Shown here piece after piece: positions 42,789-51,909 of a stretch of DNA of 64,000 bases. The position numbers and the translations under genes are program-made. The notes under the pieces were generated by a model, which made no database searches, had not been told where the DNA came from, and worked only from the letters and a program-made list of their open reading frames with translations. Numbering within the stretch: the stretch's first letter is position 1; each line of letters starts with the position of its first letter. Source of the DNA: QFOX01 sp033763655. Its GTDB lineage: Bacteria > Pseudomonadota > Alphaproteobacteria > Rickettsiales > UBA3002. The DNA lies in the NCBI GenBank assembly GCA_033763655.1, contig JANRKD010000007.1, positions 30,145 to 94,144 of the forward strand, written 5' to 3'.

Positions 42789-44486
42789 TTACCCCGCCCG
42801 CACGCGGCGCAGGAAGTCATCGACCTCAAGGTTGAGTTTTTCGGCCTGCTTTGAAAGTTCCTTGGAGGCTTCAAGCATCTGCTCGGAAGCGGATCCGGCA
42901 TAAGTGGAAGCCTCCTGCACATCTTCGAGATTGTTGGCGATGGATTGCGTGCTGACGGCCGCTTTTTGCATGCTTCTTGAGATTTCATCCGTCGTGGCCG
43001 ATTGCTCTTCGACAGCGGAAGCGACGCCCGAAGTAGCCTCCGAAATGGAACTGACCGAACCGCCAATATCTTTCAGCACGCCGATAATATCCTGAGCGGC
43101 TTTGCGCATTTCCCCCATGACATGCTGAATATCGTCGGTTGTTTTGTTGGTCTGGTTGGCGAGGTTTTTCACTTCGCTTGCGACCACCGCAAACCCCCTG
43201 CCGGCTTCACCGGCGCGTGCCGATTCAATCGTCGCGTTGAGCGCGAGCAGGTTGATTTGCCCGGCGACATGGGCGATCATCTCCATCGCGGCGGCGACCC
43301 TGTCCATTGCCGCGTTCAATGCATTGGCGATGGCGTCGGCATTGCGCGCCTTATCCTGCGACGCATGAACCATCTGCGAGGTTTTTTGAATCTGTGCGGA
43401 GATTTCCTTTACCGTCGCGGAAAGCTCCTCAGATGCTGCCGCGACAGATTGCACATTGGCTGTGGTGCTGGCTGCCGCGCCGCTCGCATTCGTGGCTTTA
43501 TCGGCGCTCACGCGCGCGGTGCCGACCAGCCCTTCGGCAGTTTGCGCCAGTTCCGTCGCGGCGGAGGCAACCGTATCGACAATCGCCTTGACGCTTTGTT
43601 CGAAATCATCGGCCATGCGGTTGCGGGAATCTTCCTTGTCGCGCTCGATCTCAGCTTTCTCATAATCCGCAAAAGCGAGCTTGTTCTGCAAGGCGCTGAT
43701 CCGGGTAAGAAGAAATTGAAACTCATCCGTCCCTTGATTAATTAACGTCTTGTAATTGCCGTTAGCGATCGAGGTGAGCGTTTCGTCCATATGCTCGATC
43801 CGGCCGAGTAGCGATGCATTGGCGTTTCTGGTGACAACATAGGCAAAGCCTATGGAGAGCAGCAGTAAAGCGAACTCCACCGCCATTGCCTGGTTTGCGT
43901 AGTGCGCACCCTTATGCTCGAAATAGACAGCTACCCCCATATTGATGATATACATGGCGCAAAGGGAGACCGCCAACATTTTGATTTTATTAATTATTTT
44001 GCTTAGCCAACGCTGTGTCGCCGCCCGTGGACTGCGGTCAACCACCTGACCGTGTTCGATAGCGAGCGATCCCGCCTTGCCATCGATGAATTGCTTGTAA
44101 ATAGCACCCACCGCTTTCGTCGTCGCGGAATCGGGCTTGTTTCTTATCGACAAAAACCCTATCATCCGTCCGTTTTCAAAAAGCGGCATGGCGTTGGCCT
44201 GCACCCAGTAATGGTCGCCGGTTTTGGTACGGTTCTTTACATAGCCGCTCCAGGGCAACCCGGCCTTGAGGTCTTTCCATAAATCGGCAAAGGCTTCTGG
44301 CGGCATATCGCAGTGCCGCACGATATTGTGCGGCTGCCCCAGCAACTCTTCCTTTGTGAAGCCGGAAATATCGATAAAATCCTTGTTCGCCAAGCGTATT
44401 TTACCTTTTTCATCGGTAATCGAGACAATCATCGTGCCTTCGGGCATCACCACTTCGCGCCCTGTAACCGGTCCGTTATCGCGCAT
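42789..44486 (-). CDS. PAS-domain methyl-accepting chemotaxis protein (Aer-like)
   Basis: A 565-residue energy or redox taxis receptor. An N-terminal PAS domain (about 15-130; FIDISGFTKEELLGQPHNIVRHCDMP is the Aer-type PAS signature) is followed by two closely spaced membrane helices (about 170-225, MLAVSLCAMYIINMGVAVYF then MAVEFALLLLSIGFAYVV). Next come a HAMP-like region and a signalling domain with the conserved hairpin tip INLLALNATIESARAGEAGRGFAVVASEVKNLA. It lacks a periplasmic sensor. A strong AGGAGG (44492-44497) fixes the start. No other che gene is in the window. Confidence 0.93.
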   Translation of the reverse strand: MRDNGPVTGREVVMPEGTMIVSITDEKGKIRLANKDFIDISGFTKEELLGQPHNIVRHCDMPPEAFADLWKDLKAGLPWSGYVKNRTKTGDHYWVQANAMPLFENGRMIGFLSIRNKPDSATTKAVGAIYKQFIDGKAGSLAIEHGQVVDRSPRAATQRWLSKIINKIKMLAVSLCAMYIINMGVAVYFEHKGAHYANQAMAVEFALLLLSIGFAYVVTRNANASLLGRIEHMDETLTSIANGNYKTLINQGTDEFQFLLTRISALQNKLAFADYEKAEIERDKEDSRNRMADDFEQSVKAIVDTVASAATELAQTAEGLVGTARVSADKATNASGAAASTTANVQSVAAASEELSATVKEISAQIQKTSQMVHASQDKARNADAIANALNAAMDRVAAAMEMIAHVAGQINLLALNATIESARAGEAGRGFAVVASEVKNLANQTNKTTDDIQHVMGEMRKAAQDIIGVLKDIGGSVSSISEATSGVASAVEEQSATTDEISRSMQKAAVSTQSIANNLEDVQEASTYAGSASEQMLEASKELSKQAEKLNLEVDDFLRRVRAG

Positions 44487-44656
44487 AGAAGCCTCCTGAA
44501 TTTTTACGTTATGCTCTCCGATTATTGTGTAGGAGCGTGAGATGCCGGTTGTGGAAACGCCGCCTGATTTTGCAATCAGGCTATATCAGACAGTTGGGGT
44601 TTGCATCTGAAATTTACTATAACCCCCTACCTTTTATACTCCTTCTGAGTCATTTT

Positions 44657-44688
44657 CCTCCCGCCTGCGGGAGAGGACCGGGGCGAGC
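44657..44688 (+). repeat. REP-like element between MCP gene and atpC
   Basis: CCTCCCGCCTGCGGGAGAGG then a GGGGCGAGC tail. The first part is a palindrome. It shares GCGGGAGAGGAC with the element in dnaQ (49917-49928). Confidence 0.7.
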
Positions 44689-44745
44689 AAAGGCGAGTGG
44701 CGCCCGCTCCATCACCCCATAACGGAGCGACATTGCCGGGCCTGA

Positions 44746-45153
44746 CTATCGGTTGGACACTGCCGCAGCGAGAGCTTCCGCCGAATGCAGCACGGCCTGC
44801 GCCTGCGTGCGTTCGTCCGGGGTTTCGGCCTGACTGAAGGCAAGGCGCGCCGCCGCGAGGGCTTCCTGCGCCTCGACAGCGGAAATATCGGCCAGATCCT
44901 GCAGATGGTCGGAAATCACCGTGCATTGCGTAGGCGTGACATCGGCATAGCCGGTCGCAGCGAAAAAATGGCGGCGCGTGCCGTCCGTCAACGCGACGTC
45001 AATCACTCCGGGACGAATCATCGAGAACACATTGCTGTGGCCAGACAGCACGCCGAAATCCCCCTCGACCCCGGGAATCTGGACGCTGGTCACGGGCGCA
45101 TCCACCAGCACGGCGGCCGGTGAAATAATCCGAAGGTGGAATGCGGCGGCCAT
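44746..45153 (-). CDS. atpC: ATP synthase F1 epsilon subunit
   Basis: The epsilon subunit (135 residues) of the F1 central stalk. The N-terminal beta-sandwich reads HLRIISPAAVLVDAPVTSVQIPGVEGDFGVLSGH, the canonical signature, followed by a C-terminal helical hairpin (AVEAQEALAAARLAFSQAE). It follows atpD by 2 nt and is the last gene of atpHAGDC. Confidence 0.96.
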   Translation of the reverse strand: MAAAFHLRIISPAAVLVDAPVTSVQIPGVEGDFGVLSGHSNVFSMIRPGVIDVALTDGTRRHFFAATGYADVTPTQCTVISDHLQDLADISAVEAQEALAAARLAFSQAETPDERTQAQAVLHSAEALAAAVSNR

Positions 45154-45155
45154 CG

Positions 45156-46604
45156 TCAGGCCGCCATGTTGAGTTCGCGGGCTTTTTCGATCGCTTCTTC
45201 GATCGAGCCGACAAGGTAGAAGGCCGCCTCCGGCAGGTCGTCATATTCCCCCGCGACAATCGCCTTGAAGCTGGCGATGGTGTCTTTCAGCTTCACGTAT
45301 TTGCCGGGCTTGCCGGTGAAGATTTCCGCGACATGGAACGGTTGCGACAGGAAGCGCTGGATTTTACGGGCGCGGGCGACGGTGAGTTTGTCCTCTTCCG
45401 ACAGCTCGTCCATGCCGAGGATGGCGATGATGTCCTGCAACGATTTGTAGGTCTGTAGGACACGCTGCACATCGCGCGCCACCTGATAATGCTCTTCCCC
45501 TACCACGGCAGGCGACAGCATGCGTGAGGTTGAATCAAGCGGATCGACCGCCGGGTAAATCCCGAGTTCCGCGATTTGGCGTGACAATACCGTCGTGGCG
45601 TCAAGGTGAGCAAAGCTGGTCGCAGGTGCCGGGTCGGTCAAATCGTCTGCGGGGACGTAGACGGCCTGCACCGAGGTAATCGAACCTTTTTTGGTGCTGG
45701 TGATGCGTTCCTGCAGGTTGCCCATCTCGGTCGCCAGTGTCGGCTGGTAGCCCACGGCAGAGGGAATACGGCCCAGCAGCGCCGATACTTCGGAACCCGC
45801 CTGCGTAAAGCGGAAGATGTTATCAACGAAGAACAGCACGTCCTGCCCGGCGACGTCGCGGAAATATTCCGCCTGCGTCAACCCGGTCAGCGCCACGCGG
45901 GCGCGCGCTCCCGGAGGCTCGTTCATCTGGCCATAGACCAGCGCCACTTTCGATTTGCTGGGGTCATCGAGGTTAATCACGCCCGACTCGATCATTTCGT
46001 GGTAAAGGTCGTTGCCTTCGCGCGTGCGCTCGCCCACGCCAGCAAACACCGAGTAGCCGCCATGGCCTTTGGCGATGTTGTTGATCAGCTCCATGATGAG
46101 CACGGTTTTACCCACACCCGCCCCGCCGAACAGGCCGATTTTACCGCCTTTGGCATACGGTGCCAGCAAATCGATGACCTTAATGCCGGTTTCGAGGATT
46201 TCGTCGTCGGTCGATTGCTCGACAAACGTTGGCGCTTCGGCGTGGATGGGGGCAACGCTTTTGTTGCCGACCGGCCCACGCTCGTCGATTGGCTCGCCAA
46301 TCACGTTCATGATGCGGCCCAGCACTTCAGGGCCGACCGGCACCGAAATCGGCGCGCCGGTATCGACCAGCAACTGCCCACGGGTAACGCCGTCGGTGGC
46401 GTCCATCGCAATCGCGCGCACCGCGTTTTCACCCAAATGCTGCGCCACTTCGAACACCAGACGGCGGCCATCGACGGTAGCTTCAAGCGCGTTTAAAATC
46501 GCGGGCAACTGGCCTTCCTCAAACCGCACATCCACCACCGGGCCGATGATTTGGGTGATAGCGCCTTGCGCGGCACCGAGAGTCTGTTTCTTTACTGCTG
46601 ACAT
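45156..46604 (-). CDS. atpD: ATP synthase F1 beta subunit
   Basis: The catalytic subunit (482 residues). The P-loop is GGAGVGKTVLIMELI, and VLFFVDNIFRFTQAGSEVSALLGR and the SAVGYQPTLATEMG stretch are characteristic. It ends with RELNMAA. It sits between atpG (13-nt gap) and atpC. Confidence 0.98.
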   Translation of the reverse strand: MSAVKKQTLGAAQGAITQIIGPVVDVRFEEGQLPAILNALEATVDGRRLVFEVAQHLGENAVRAIAMDATDGVTRGQLLVDTGAPISVPVGPEVLGRIMNVIGEPIDERGPVGNKSVAPIHAEAPTFVEQSTDDEILETGIKVIDLLAPYAKGGKIGLFGGAGVGKTVLIMELINNIAKGHGGYSVFAGVGERTREGNDLYHEMIESGVINLDDPSKSKVALVYGQMNEPPGARARVALTGLTQAEYFRDVAGQDVLFFVDNIFRFTQAGSEVSALLGRIPSAVGYQPTLATEMGNLQERITSTKKGSITSVQAVYVPADDLTDPAPATSFAHLDATTVLSRQIAELGIYPAVDPLDSTSRMLSPAVVGEEHYQVARDVQRVLQTYKSLQDIIAILGMDELSEEDKLTVARARKIQRFLSQPFHVAEIFTGKPGKYVKLKDTIASFKAIVAGEYDDLPEAAFYLVGSIEEAIEKARELNMAA

Positions 46605-46617
46605 GAGGTTCTCCTAA

Positions 46618-47490
46618 TTAAATAGCTTCAGCGCCCGAGATGATCTCGATGAGCTCTTTGGTGATGTTGGCCTGACGGGTGCGGTTGTATTTCAGCGTCA
46701 GTTTTTTAATCATTTCGCCGGCGTTTTTGGTGGCGTTTTCCATCGCGTTCATCTGCGCGCCGTAGAAGCCCGCATTGTTTTCGAGCAGGGCGCTGAAAAT
46801 CTGCATGGTGAAATTGCGCGGCAGCAGGTCGGCGAGGATTTCTTCCTCGGACGGCTCGTATTCGTAGGACGCCGCCGCGCCCGGATTTTCAACCTCCGGC
46901 ACTGAAAGTGGCATCAGCTGCTGGAAGGTCACCACCTGCGAAATCACCGATTTGAACTGGTTATAGACCATGGTTACACGATCCAGCCCCTGGGTTCGCA
47001 TCGCGGCAAAAATTTCCTGCGCGATGTCGTCGGCCATGCGGTAGCCGGTGCCCTTGGCAACATCAATGCGGCTGCCGAGAATGAGGGACTTGAATTCGCC
47101 CGACAGCCAGTCGCGCCCCTTGCGGCCAACCGTATAGATTTTTACCGTTTTGCCTGCCGCCTGCAGCTCGCGGATGCGCTTTTTTGCCGCCCGCACCACC
47201 GAGGAGTTGAACGCCCCCGAAAGGCCACGATCCGCCGTCACCACCACCAACAGCTCGACCGTGTCTTTGCCCGTACCGGCCAGCAACACCGGCAGGCCCG
47301 ATTGCCCACGCGTCCCCGCCGCCAGCCGCGTGACCATGCTCTCCATCGCCGTCGCATACGGGCGTGCCGACTCGGCCGCCTGCCGCGCGCGGTTCAGCTT
47401 CGCCGCCGCCACAACCTTCATGGCCTTGGTGATCTTCTGCGTCGACTTCACGCTTTTGATGCGGACTTTGAGGTCCTTCAACGATGGCAT
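46618..47490 (-). CDS. atpG: ATP synthase F1 gamma subunit
   Basis: The rotor shaft subunit (290 residues). N-terminal MPSLKDLKVRIKSVKSTQKITKAMKVVAA and C-terminal MENATKNAGEMIKKLTLKYNRTRQANITKELIEIISGAEA are the paired helices that form the shaft. It is 9 nt after atpA. Confidence 0.97.
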   Translation of the reverse strand: MPSLKDLKVRIKSVKSTQKITKAMKVVAAAKLNRARQAAESARPYATAMESMVTRLAAGTRGQSGLPVLLAGTGKDTVELLVVVTADRGLSGAFNSSVVRAAKKRIRELQAAGKTVKIYTVGRKGRDWLSGEFKSLILGSRIDVAKGTGYRMADDIAQEIFAAMRTQGLDRVTMVYNQFKSVISQVVTFQQLMPLSVPEVENPGAAASYEYEPSEEEILADLLPRNFTMQIFSALLENNAGFYGAQMNAMENATKNAGEMIKKLTLKYNRTRQANITKELIEIISGAEAI

Positions 47491-47499
47491 GACGGGCCC

Positions 47500-49026
47500 T
47501 TAAATAAAGCGGTTTTTGACGGTTTGAATGGCTTCTTTGAGCAACCCTTCAGTAACATCCGTCAGTTTTTCTTCTTTCCGGATAGTCTCAAGCAGGGTTT
47601 TGGCACCGCGCAGATCACGCAGCAAATCGGCCTCGAACGCCCCGATTTTGTTAATCGCGATTTCGTCGAGATAACCCTTCACGCCCGCGTAAATCACGCA
47701 GACTTGTTCTTCCATCTGCAGGGGCGAAAATTGCGCCTGCTTGAGTAGCTCGGTCAACCGCGCGCCGCGCGCCAGCAGGCGCTGGGTGGCGGCATCGAGG
47801 TCGGAGCCGAACTGCGCGAAAGCTTCCATTTCACGGAACTGGGCGAGGTCGAGCTTAATCGTCCCGGCCACCTGTTTCATCGCCTTCACCTGCGCGCTCG
47901 AACCGACGCGGCTCACCGACAGCCCGACATTCACCGCCGGACGCACGCCTTTGTAAAACAGCTCAGTTTCAAGGAAGATCTGGCCATCCGTAATCGAAAT
48001 CACGTTGGTCGGGATGTAGGCCGAAACGTCGCCCGCCTGGGTTTCGATGATGGGCAGCGCGGTCAGCGAACCGGCGCCTTTGTCGTCGCTCATTTTAGCG
48101 GCACGCTCGAGCAAGCGCGAATGGACATAGAACACGTCGCCCGGGTAGGCTTCGCGTCCTGGTGGGCGGCGCAACAGCAGCGACATCTGGCGGTAGGCCA
48201 CCGCCTGCTTGGAAAGATCATCGTAAATAATCAGGGCGTGCTGCGCGTTGTCGCGGAAATACTCACCCATCGCACAGCCGGCATACGGCGCGAGATATTG
48301 CAGCGGCGCCGCTTCGGATGCGGTCGCGGCAACCACGATGGTGTATTTCAGCGCGCCGGTTTCTTCAAGCTTTTTAACTACTTGCGCCACAGTCGAACGC
48401 TTTTGGCCAATCGCGACATAGACGCAGAAAAGCTGCCGGGTTTTGTCACCGCTTTCATGCGCGGCTTTCTGATTGAGAATGGTATCAATCGCAATCGCGG
48501 TTTTTCCGGTCTGACGGTCACCGATAATCAATTCACGCTGACCACGGCCAATCGGAATCAGGGCATCGATAGATTTAATCCCCGTCTGCACCGGCTCGTG
48601 CACCGATTTACGGTAGACAATTCCCGGCGCCTTAACTTCCACGCGGCTGCGTTGTTTGGCGTTAATCGGGCCCTTGCCATCAATCGGGTTGCCCAGCGGA
48701 TCGACCACGCGGCCCAGCAATTCGGGGCCGACCGGCACATCGACGATGGTGCCGGTGCGCTTCACCGAGGCACCTTCCTTGATGGTGGTGTCGGAACCGA
48801 AAATCACAACGCCGACCGAATCGGTCTCAAGGTTCAGGGCCATACCTTTAATGCCGCCCTCGAACTCGACCATTTCGCCCGCCTGCACATTTTCAAGCCC
48901 GTAAATGGTGGCGATGCCATCGCCGACGCTGACCACGCGGCCCACTTCGTCGAGCGCGGCATTGTCGCTAATGCCGGCAATCTGTGCTTTTAAAATGTCC
49001 GAGATTTCTGAAGGACGAATTTCCAT
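47500..49026 (-). CDS. atpA: ATP synthase F1 alpha subunit
   Basis: The non-catalytic nucleotide-binding subunit (508 residues). The P-loop is GDRQTGKTAIAIDTILNQ, and VSVGDGIATIYGLENVQAGEMVEF and PAVNVGLSVSRVGSSAQ are also typical. The N-terminus MEIRPSEISDILKAQI is the alphaproteobacterial form. It lies between atpH and atpG. Confidence 0.98.
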   Translation of the reverse strand: MEIRPSEISDILKAQIAGISDNAALDEVGRVVSVGDGIATIYGLENVQAGEMVEFEGGIKGMALNLETDSVGVVIFGSDTTIKEGASVKRTGTIVDVPVGPELLGRVVDPLGNPIDGKGPINAKQRSRVEVKAPGIVYRKSVHEPVQTGIKSIDALIPIGRGQRELIIGDRQTGKTAIAIDTILNQKAAHESGDKTRQLFCVYVAIGQKRSTVAQVVKKLEETGALKYTIVVAATASEAAPLQYLAPYAGCAMGEYFRDNAQHALIIYDDLSKQAVAYRQMSLLLRRPPGREAYPGDVFYVHSRLLERAAKMSDDKGAGSLTALPIIETQAGDVSAYIPTNVISITDGQIFLETELFYKGVRPAVNVGLSVSRVGSSAQVKAMKQVAGTIKLDLAQFREMEAFAQFGSDLDAATQRLLARGARLTELLKQAQFSPLQMEEQVCVIYAGVKGYLDEIAINKIGAFEADLLRDLRGAKTLLETIRKEEKLTDVTEGLLKEAIQTVKNRFI

Positions 49027-49047
49027 GAATAACTCCTGAGAAGAAAC

Positions 49048-49605
49048 TTAATGAGTGGCCGCGAGCAATTGCACGCGCATGTTAGCAAGGGCGCCGGCCA
49101 GCGTGGCGTCGAGCCGCAGCGAGCCAAGCTCGATACGCACGCCGCCCAGCACCGCCGGGTCGTTTTCCAACTTTAGTTGCACCGTTTTGCCGGTAGCCCT
49201 GGCCAGCGATTGTGCCAGTTGTTTTTGCGTCGCCGCCGACAGGGTGCGTGCGCTGGTAATCACCGCCTCGACTTCGCCCTGTTGCTTTGCCAGCAATTCC
49301 CGCAATTGCCCGGCAATCACCGGCAGCAGCCCGGCGCGCCCGCCCCGGGCGACGGTGGCCACAGCGCGACGGCTCAGTGCATTTGCCTTATCCATCAGCG
49401 CCACCAGAATGTCGCTTTTTTTCGCGTGGGAAAGGGTCGGGTTTGCAAGTGCGTCGCTGAGATTTTTGTTGTTTTCCATCGCTGCCGCCAGCACCGAGAG
49501 TTCCGCCACCACGGCGGCGGCGCTTTTTTCGGCAATCGCCAGCGCGAAAATCGCCGTCGCATAACGGCGGGAAATCTGCAGCGCATCGGTACGATTCATG
49601 CTCAC
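49048..49605 (-). CDS. atpH: ATP synthase F1 delta subunit
   Basis: The peripheral-stalk connector (185 residues), with RRYATAIFALAIAEK at the N-terminus and the C-terminal ENDPAVLGGVRIELGSLRLDATLAGALANMR signature. It is the first gene of the F1 operon; the F0 genes are not in the window, as in other alphaproteobacteria where they are at a separate locus. Confidence 0.95.
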   Translation of the reverse strand: MSMNRTDALQISRRYATAIFALAIAEKSAAAVVAELSVLAAAMENNKNLSDALANPTLSHAKKSDILVALMDKANALSRRAVATVARGGRAGLLPVIAGQLRELLAKQQGEVEAVITSARTLSAATQKQLAQSLARATGKTVQLKLENDPAVLGGVRIELGSLRLDATLAGALANMRVQLLAATH

Positions 49606-49718
49606 CGGGAGTTACCTTATAAAATCTGTTCGTGGGCGCGGGGACTTTTTCGCGCGCGGAATCTATAGGCGCTGGCGCGGGGGATGCAAGTGGTTTTTTG
49701 AATCCCCCGGTTAATGCG

Positions 49719-49748
49719 CTCCCGCCCGGTGCCGCCTGCGGCAAGAGG
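49719..49748 (+). repeat. REP-like element between atpH and dnaQ
   Basis: CTCCCGCCCGGTGCCGCCTG followed by CGGCAAGAGG, a GC-rich imperfect palindrome related to the other CTCCCGC/GCGGGAGAGG elements. It lies in the 154-nt gap next to dnaQ. Confidence 0.5.
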
Positions 49749-49759
49749 AATGGGCATCC

Positions 49760-50470
49760 TTAGGAAATATCCTGCCCGGCCCAGAGGGGGTTTTTCAATT
49801 TCCCGATCATCGCCTTGTGGGCGGCGCGCTCTTCAAGGCTGGGCGAAAACCGGCGGGCAGGAATATCCGTATGGCCTGAAAACACCAGATCGCCGCCTGC
49901 CCCCGTCCCGTTTTCAGCGGGAGAGGACGCTGGAGCGGGTACCGCCAGCAGGCTGCTCTGGCGCCCGCCCTTCAGTTCGAGATAGACATCGGCCAGCAAT
50001 TCGGCATCGAGCAGAGCGCCGTGTTTGGTGCGCGCAGCGGTATCGACATTAAAGCGTTTGCACAACGCATCGAGATTGGCGGGGCTGCCCGGAAACATCC
50101 GCCGCGCAATCAGCACCGTATCGGTGGCGCGGGAACTTTCAATCAGCGGCAGATCGAGCGCATTCAGTTCGGCATTGAGGAATTTCAGGTCGAAACTCGC
50201 GTTATGAATAACCAGCGGATCGTCACCGATAAACTCGAGAAATGACCGCGCCACTGTACGAAACAGGGGTTTATCGCGCAGAAAAACATCGGACAGGCCG
50301 TGGATATTTTCGGCTTCGCGCGGCATCGCGCGTTCGGGGTTGAGGTAGCTGTGAAAATGGTTGCCCGTGCGCACATGGCCTATCATTTCCACGCAGCCGA
50401 TTTCGACCACACGGTGGCCCGAGGCCGGGTCAAGCCCGGTGGTTTCGGTATCGAGCGCGATTTCCCTCAT
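49760..50470 (-). CDS. dnaQ: DNA polymerase III epsilon subunit (3'-5' exonuclease)
   Basis: The proofreading subunit. The DEDDh catalytic residues are visible: Asp7 and Glu9 in LDTET, Asp94 in NASFDLKF, His150 and Asp155 in KHGALLDA. The total is 236 residues. Between the exonuclease domain and the C-terminal polymerase-binding tail (RRFSPSLEERAAHKAMIGKL), residues about 177-194 (PAPASSPAENGTGAGGD) are encoded by a REP-like palindrome. The ATG at 50470 overlaps the coaE stop (ATGA). It is the last gene of ppsR-aroE-coaE-dnaQ. Confidence 0.95.
   Translation of the reverse strand: MREIALDTETTGLDPASGHRVVEIGCVEMIGHVRTGNHFHSYLNPERAMPREAENIHGLSDVFLRDKPLFRTVARSFLEFIGDDPLVIHNASFDLKFLNAELNALDLPLIESSRATDTVLIARRMFPGSPANLDALCKRFNVDTAARTKHGALLDAELLADVYLELKGGRQSSLLAVPAPASSPAENGTGAGGDLVFSGHTDIPARRFSPSLEERAAHKAMIGKLKNPLWAGQDIS
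49907..49939 (+). repeat. REP-like element within dnaQ
   Basis: CCCGTTTTCAGCGGGAGAGG continuing to a GGAGCGGG end. It shares the 12-mer GCGGGAGAGGAC with the intergenic element at 44667-44678. It stays in frame in dnaQ. Confidence 0.65.
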
Positions 50471-51078
50471 TGCAATCCCCATTGTTGCATCAGCGCCGCC
50501 ACCCGCCGCCGCATGGCAGCTTTACCCAGCGTCGCCGGAATCACAATATCCGCCGCATGGTTGCGCACAGCGTCGGGCAACTGGCGGTCGAGCAGGCGCT
50601 GCCATTTTTCTTCGGTCATGCCCGTGCGGGCGAAAGCGCGACGGCGACGGTGGGAAAGCGGCGCATGGACGGCCAGCACCACGTCGCACAGCGCATCGGT
50701 ATCGGTTTCAAACAACAGCGGCACATCGAGCACCACGGCGCGCAACCGGTTGCGACGGGCATGGGCGATGCGCGCCTCCTCCTCGGCCCGCACGCGCGGA
50801 TGCAGGATAGCCTCTAGCACCGCAAGAGTGGCAGGATGGCGGGCGATATGCTCGGCAAGCGCCCCGCGATTGATGCCCTGCGCGGTGGCGGTGGCGGGAA
50901 ACGCTGCGCCGATTTCCGCTTGCACCGCCGCATCCGTACGCAGCAGGTGGTGGACAATCCGGTCAGCGTCGCTATGCAAAATACCATGCCCGCACATCAT
51001 TCGCGCCAGGGTCGATTTGCCGCTCGCCATGCCGCCGGTGACGCCGATAATCAGCGGACGGTGCGGCGCGCCGGGCAC
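50467..51078 (-). CDS. coaE: Dephospho-CoA kinase
   Basis: The last step of CoA synthesis: phosphorylation of dephospho-CoA. The P-loop is GVTGGMASGKSTLARMM (residues about 12-28), with DADRIVHHLL and VVLDVPLLFETD characteristic of the family. The length is 203 residues. It abuts aroE directly and overlaps dnaQ by 4 nt. Confidence 0.95.
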   Translation of the reverse strand: MPGAPHRPLIIGVTGGMASGKSTLARMMCGHGILHSDADRIVHHLLRTDAAVQAEIGAAFPATATAQGINRGALAEHIARHPATLAVLEAILHPRVRAEEEARIAHARRNRLRAVVLDVPLLFETDTDALCDVVLAVHAPLSHRRRRAFARTGMTEEKWQRLLDRQLPDAVRNHAADIVIPATLGKAAMRRRVAALMQQWGLQ

Positions 51079-51909
51079 TTAAACCTCCAGCACATGCGCC
51101 CGCAAGGCGGGAGTGACAGCAGGCAGCACCCCGTGCCAGGCCTGAAACGCCGCCTGCGCCTGATACAGCAGCATGCCCAGCCCATCCACCGTGATGTTTC
51201 CCCGCGCCCGTGCCGCTTTCAGCAACGGCGTTTCCAACGGGGCATAGACAATATCATAGACCGCCGATGTCATCGGCAGGTAAGTAAGGTCGATGTCAAG
51301 CGGCGGCTGCTCGGCCATGCCAAGGCTGGTGGTGTTGACGAGCAGGGTGGCCTCTGCCAGCGCCGCTGCGCGGGATTCCCAATCCGTTGTGCGCAGTGAA
51401 AATGCCGCCGCCAGCGCCTGCGCTTTTTCCGCACTACGGTTACAGAGGGTTATTTTCTGCGCGCCCGCTTCTTTCAGTGCCACAATCGCCGCCCGCGTCG
51501 CCCCACCCGCACCAAGCAGAACGATATTTTGCAAAAACGCGGTGATGTCACCCTCCGGTTTACCGGTCAGCCCCGCGCGCAGATGGGTGATAAATCCATA
51601 CGCATCGGTATTGCTGCCGACGAGTTTTTCCTTCACCCGCGTCACTGTATTGACGGCGCCGATGCGGGTAGCGACCACATCCACCGCATCAAGATATTCC
51701 ATCACCGTACATTTATGCGGCACGGTGACGTTAAACCCTGCAGCGCCTTTGTCGCGCAGGCGCTTGACAATTTGCCGCACCCGCGCGGGCGGGGTGGTGA
51801 ACAGTTTATAGTCGCCGTTAATCCCGTGCTGCGCCAGCCAGTAGGCGTGGATGCGCGGGCTGAGTGAATGCGCGACCGGATACCCGATAAGGCCGGTAAG
51901 GGTGGTCAT
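51079..51909 (-). CDS. aroE: Shikimate dehydrogenase
   Basis: An NADP-dependent reductase of 3-dehydroshikimate in chorismate synthesis. YPVAHSLSPRIHAYWL and FNVTVPHKCTVMEYLD carry the substrate-binding Ser and catalytic Lys; the nucleotide-binding loop is LLGAGGATRAAIVAL. The length is 276 residues. It overlaps ppsR by 4 nt. Confidence 0.96.
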   Translation of the reverse strand: MTTLTGLIGYPVAHSLSPRIHAYWLAQHGINGDYKLFTTPPARVRQIVKRLRDKGAAGFNVTVPHKCTVMEYLDAVDVVATRIGAVNTVTRVKEKLVGSNTDAYGFITHLRAGLTGKPEGDITAFLQNIVLLGAGGATRAAIVALKEAGAQKITLCNRSAEKAQALAAAFSLRTTDWESRAAALAEATLLVNTTSLGMAEQPPLDIDLTYLPMTSAVYDIVYAPLETPLLKAARARGNITVDGLGMLLYQAQAAFQAWHGVLPAVTPALRAHVLEV

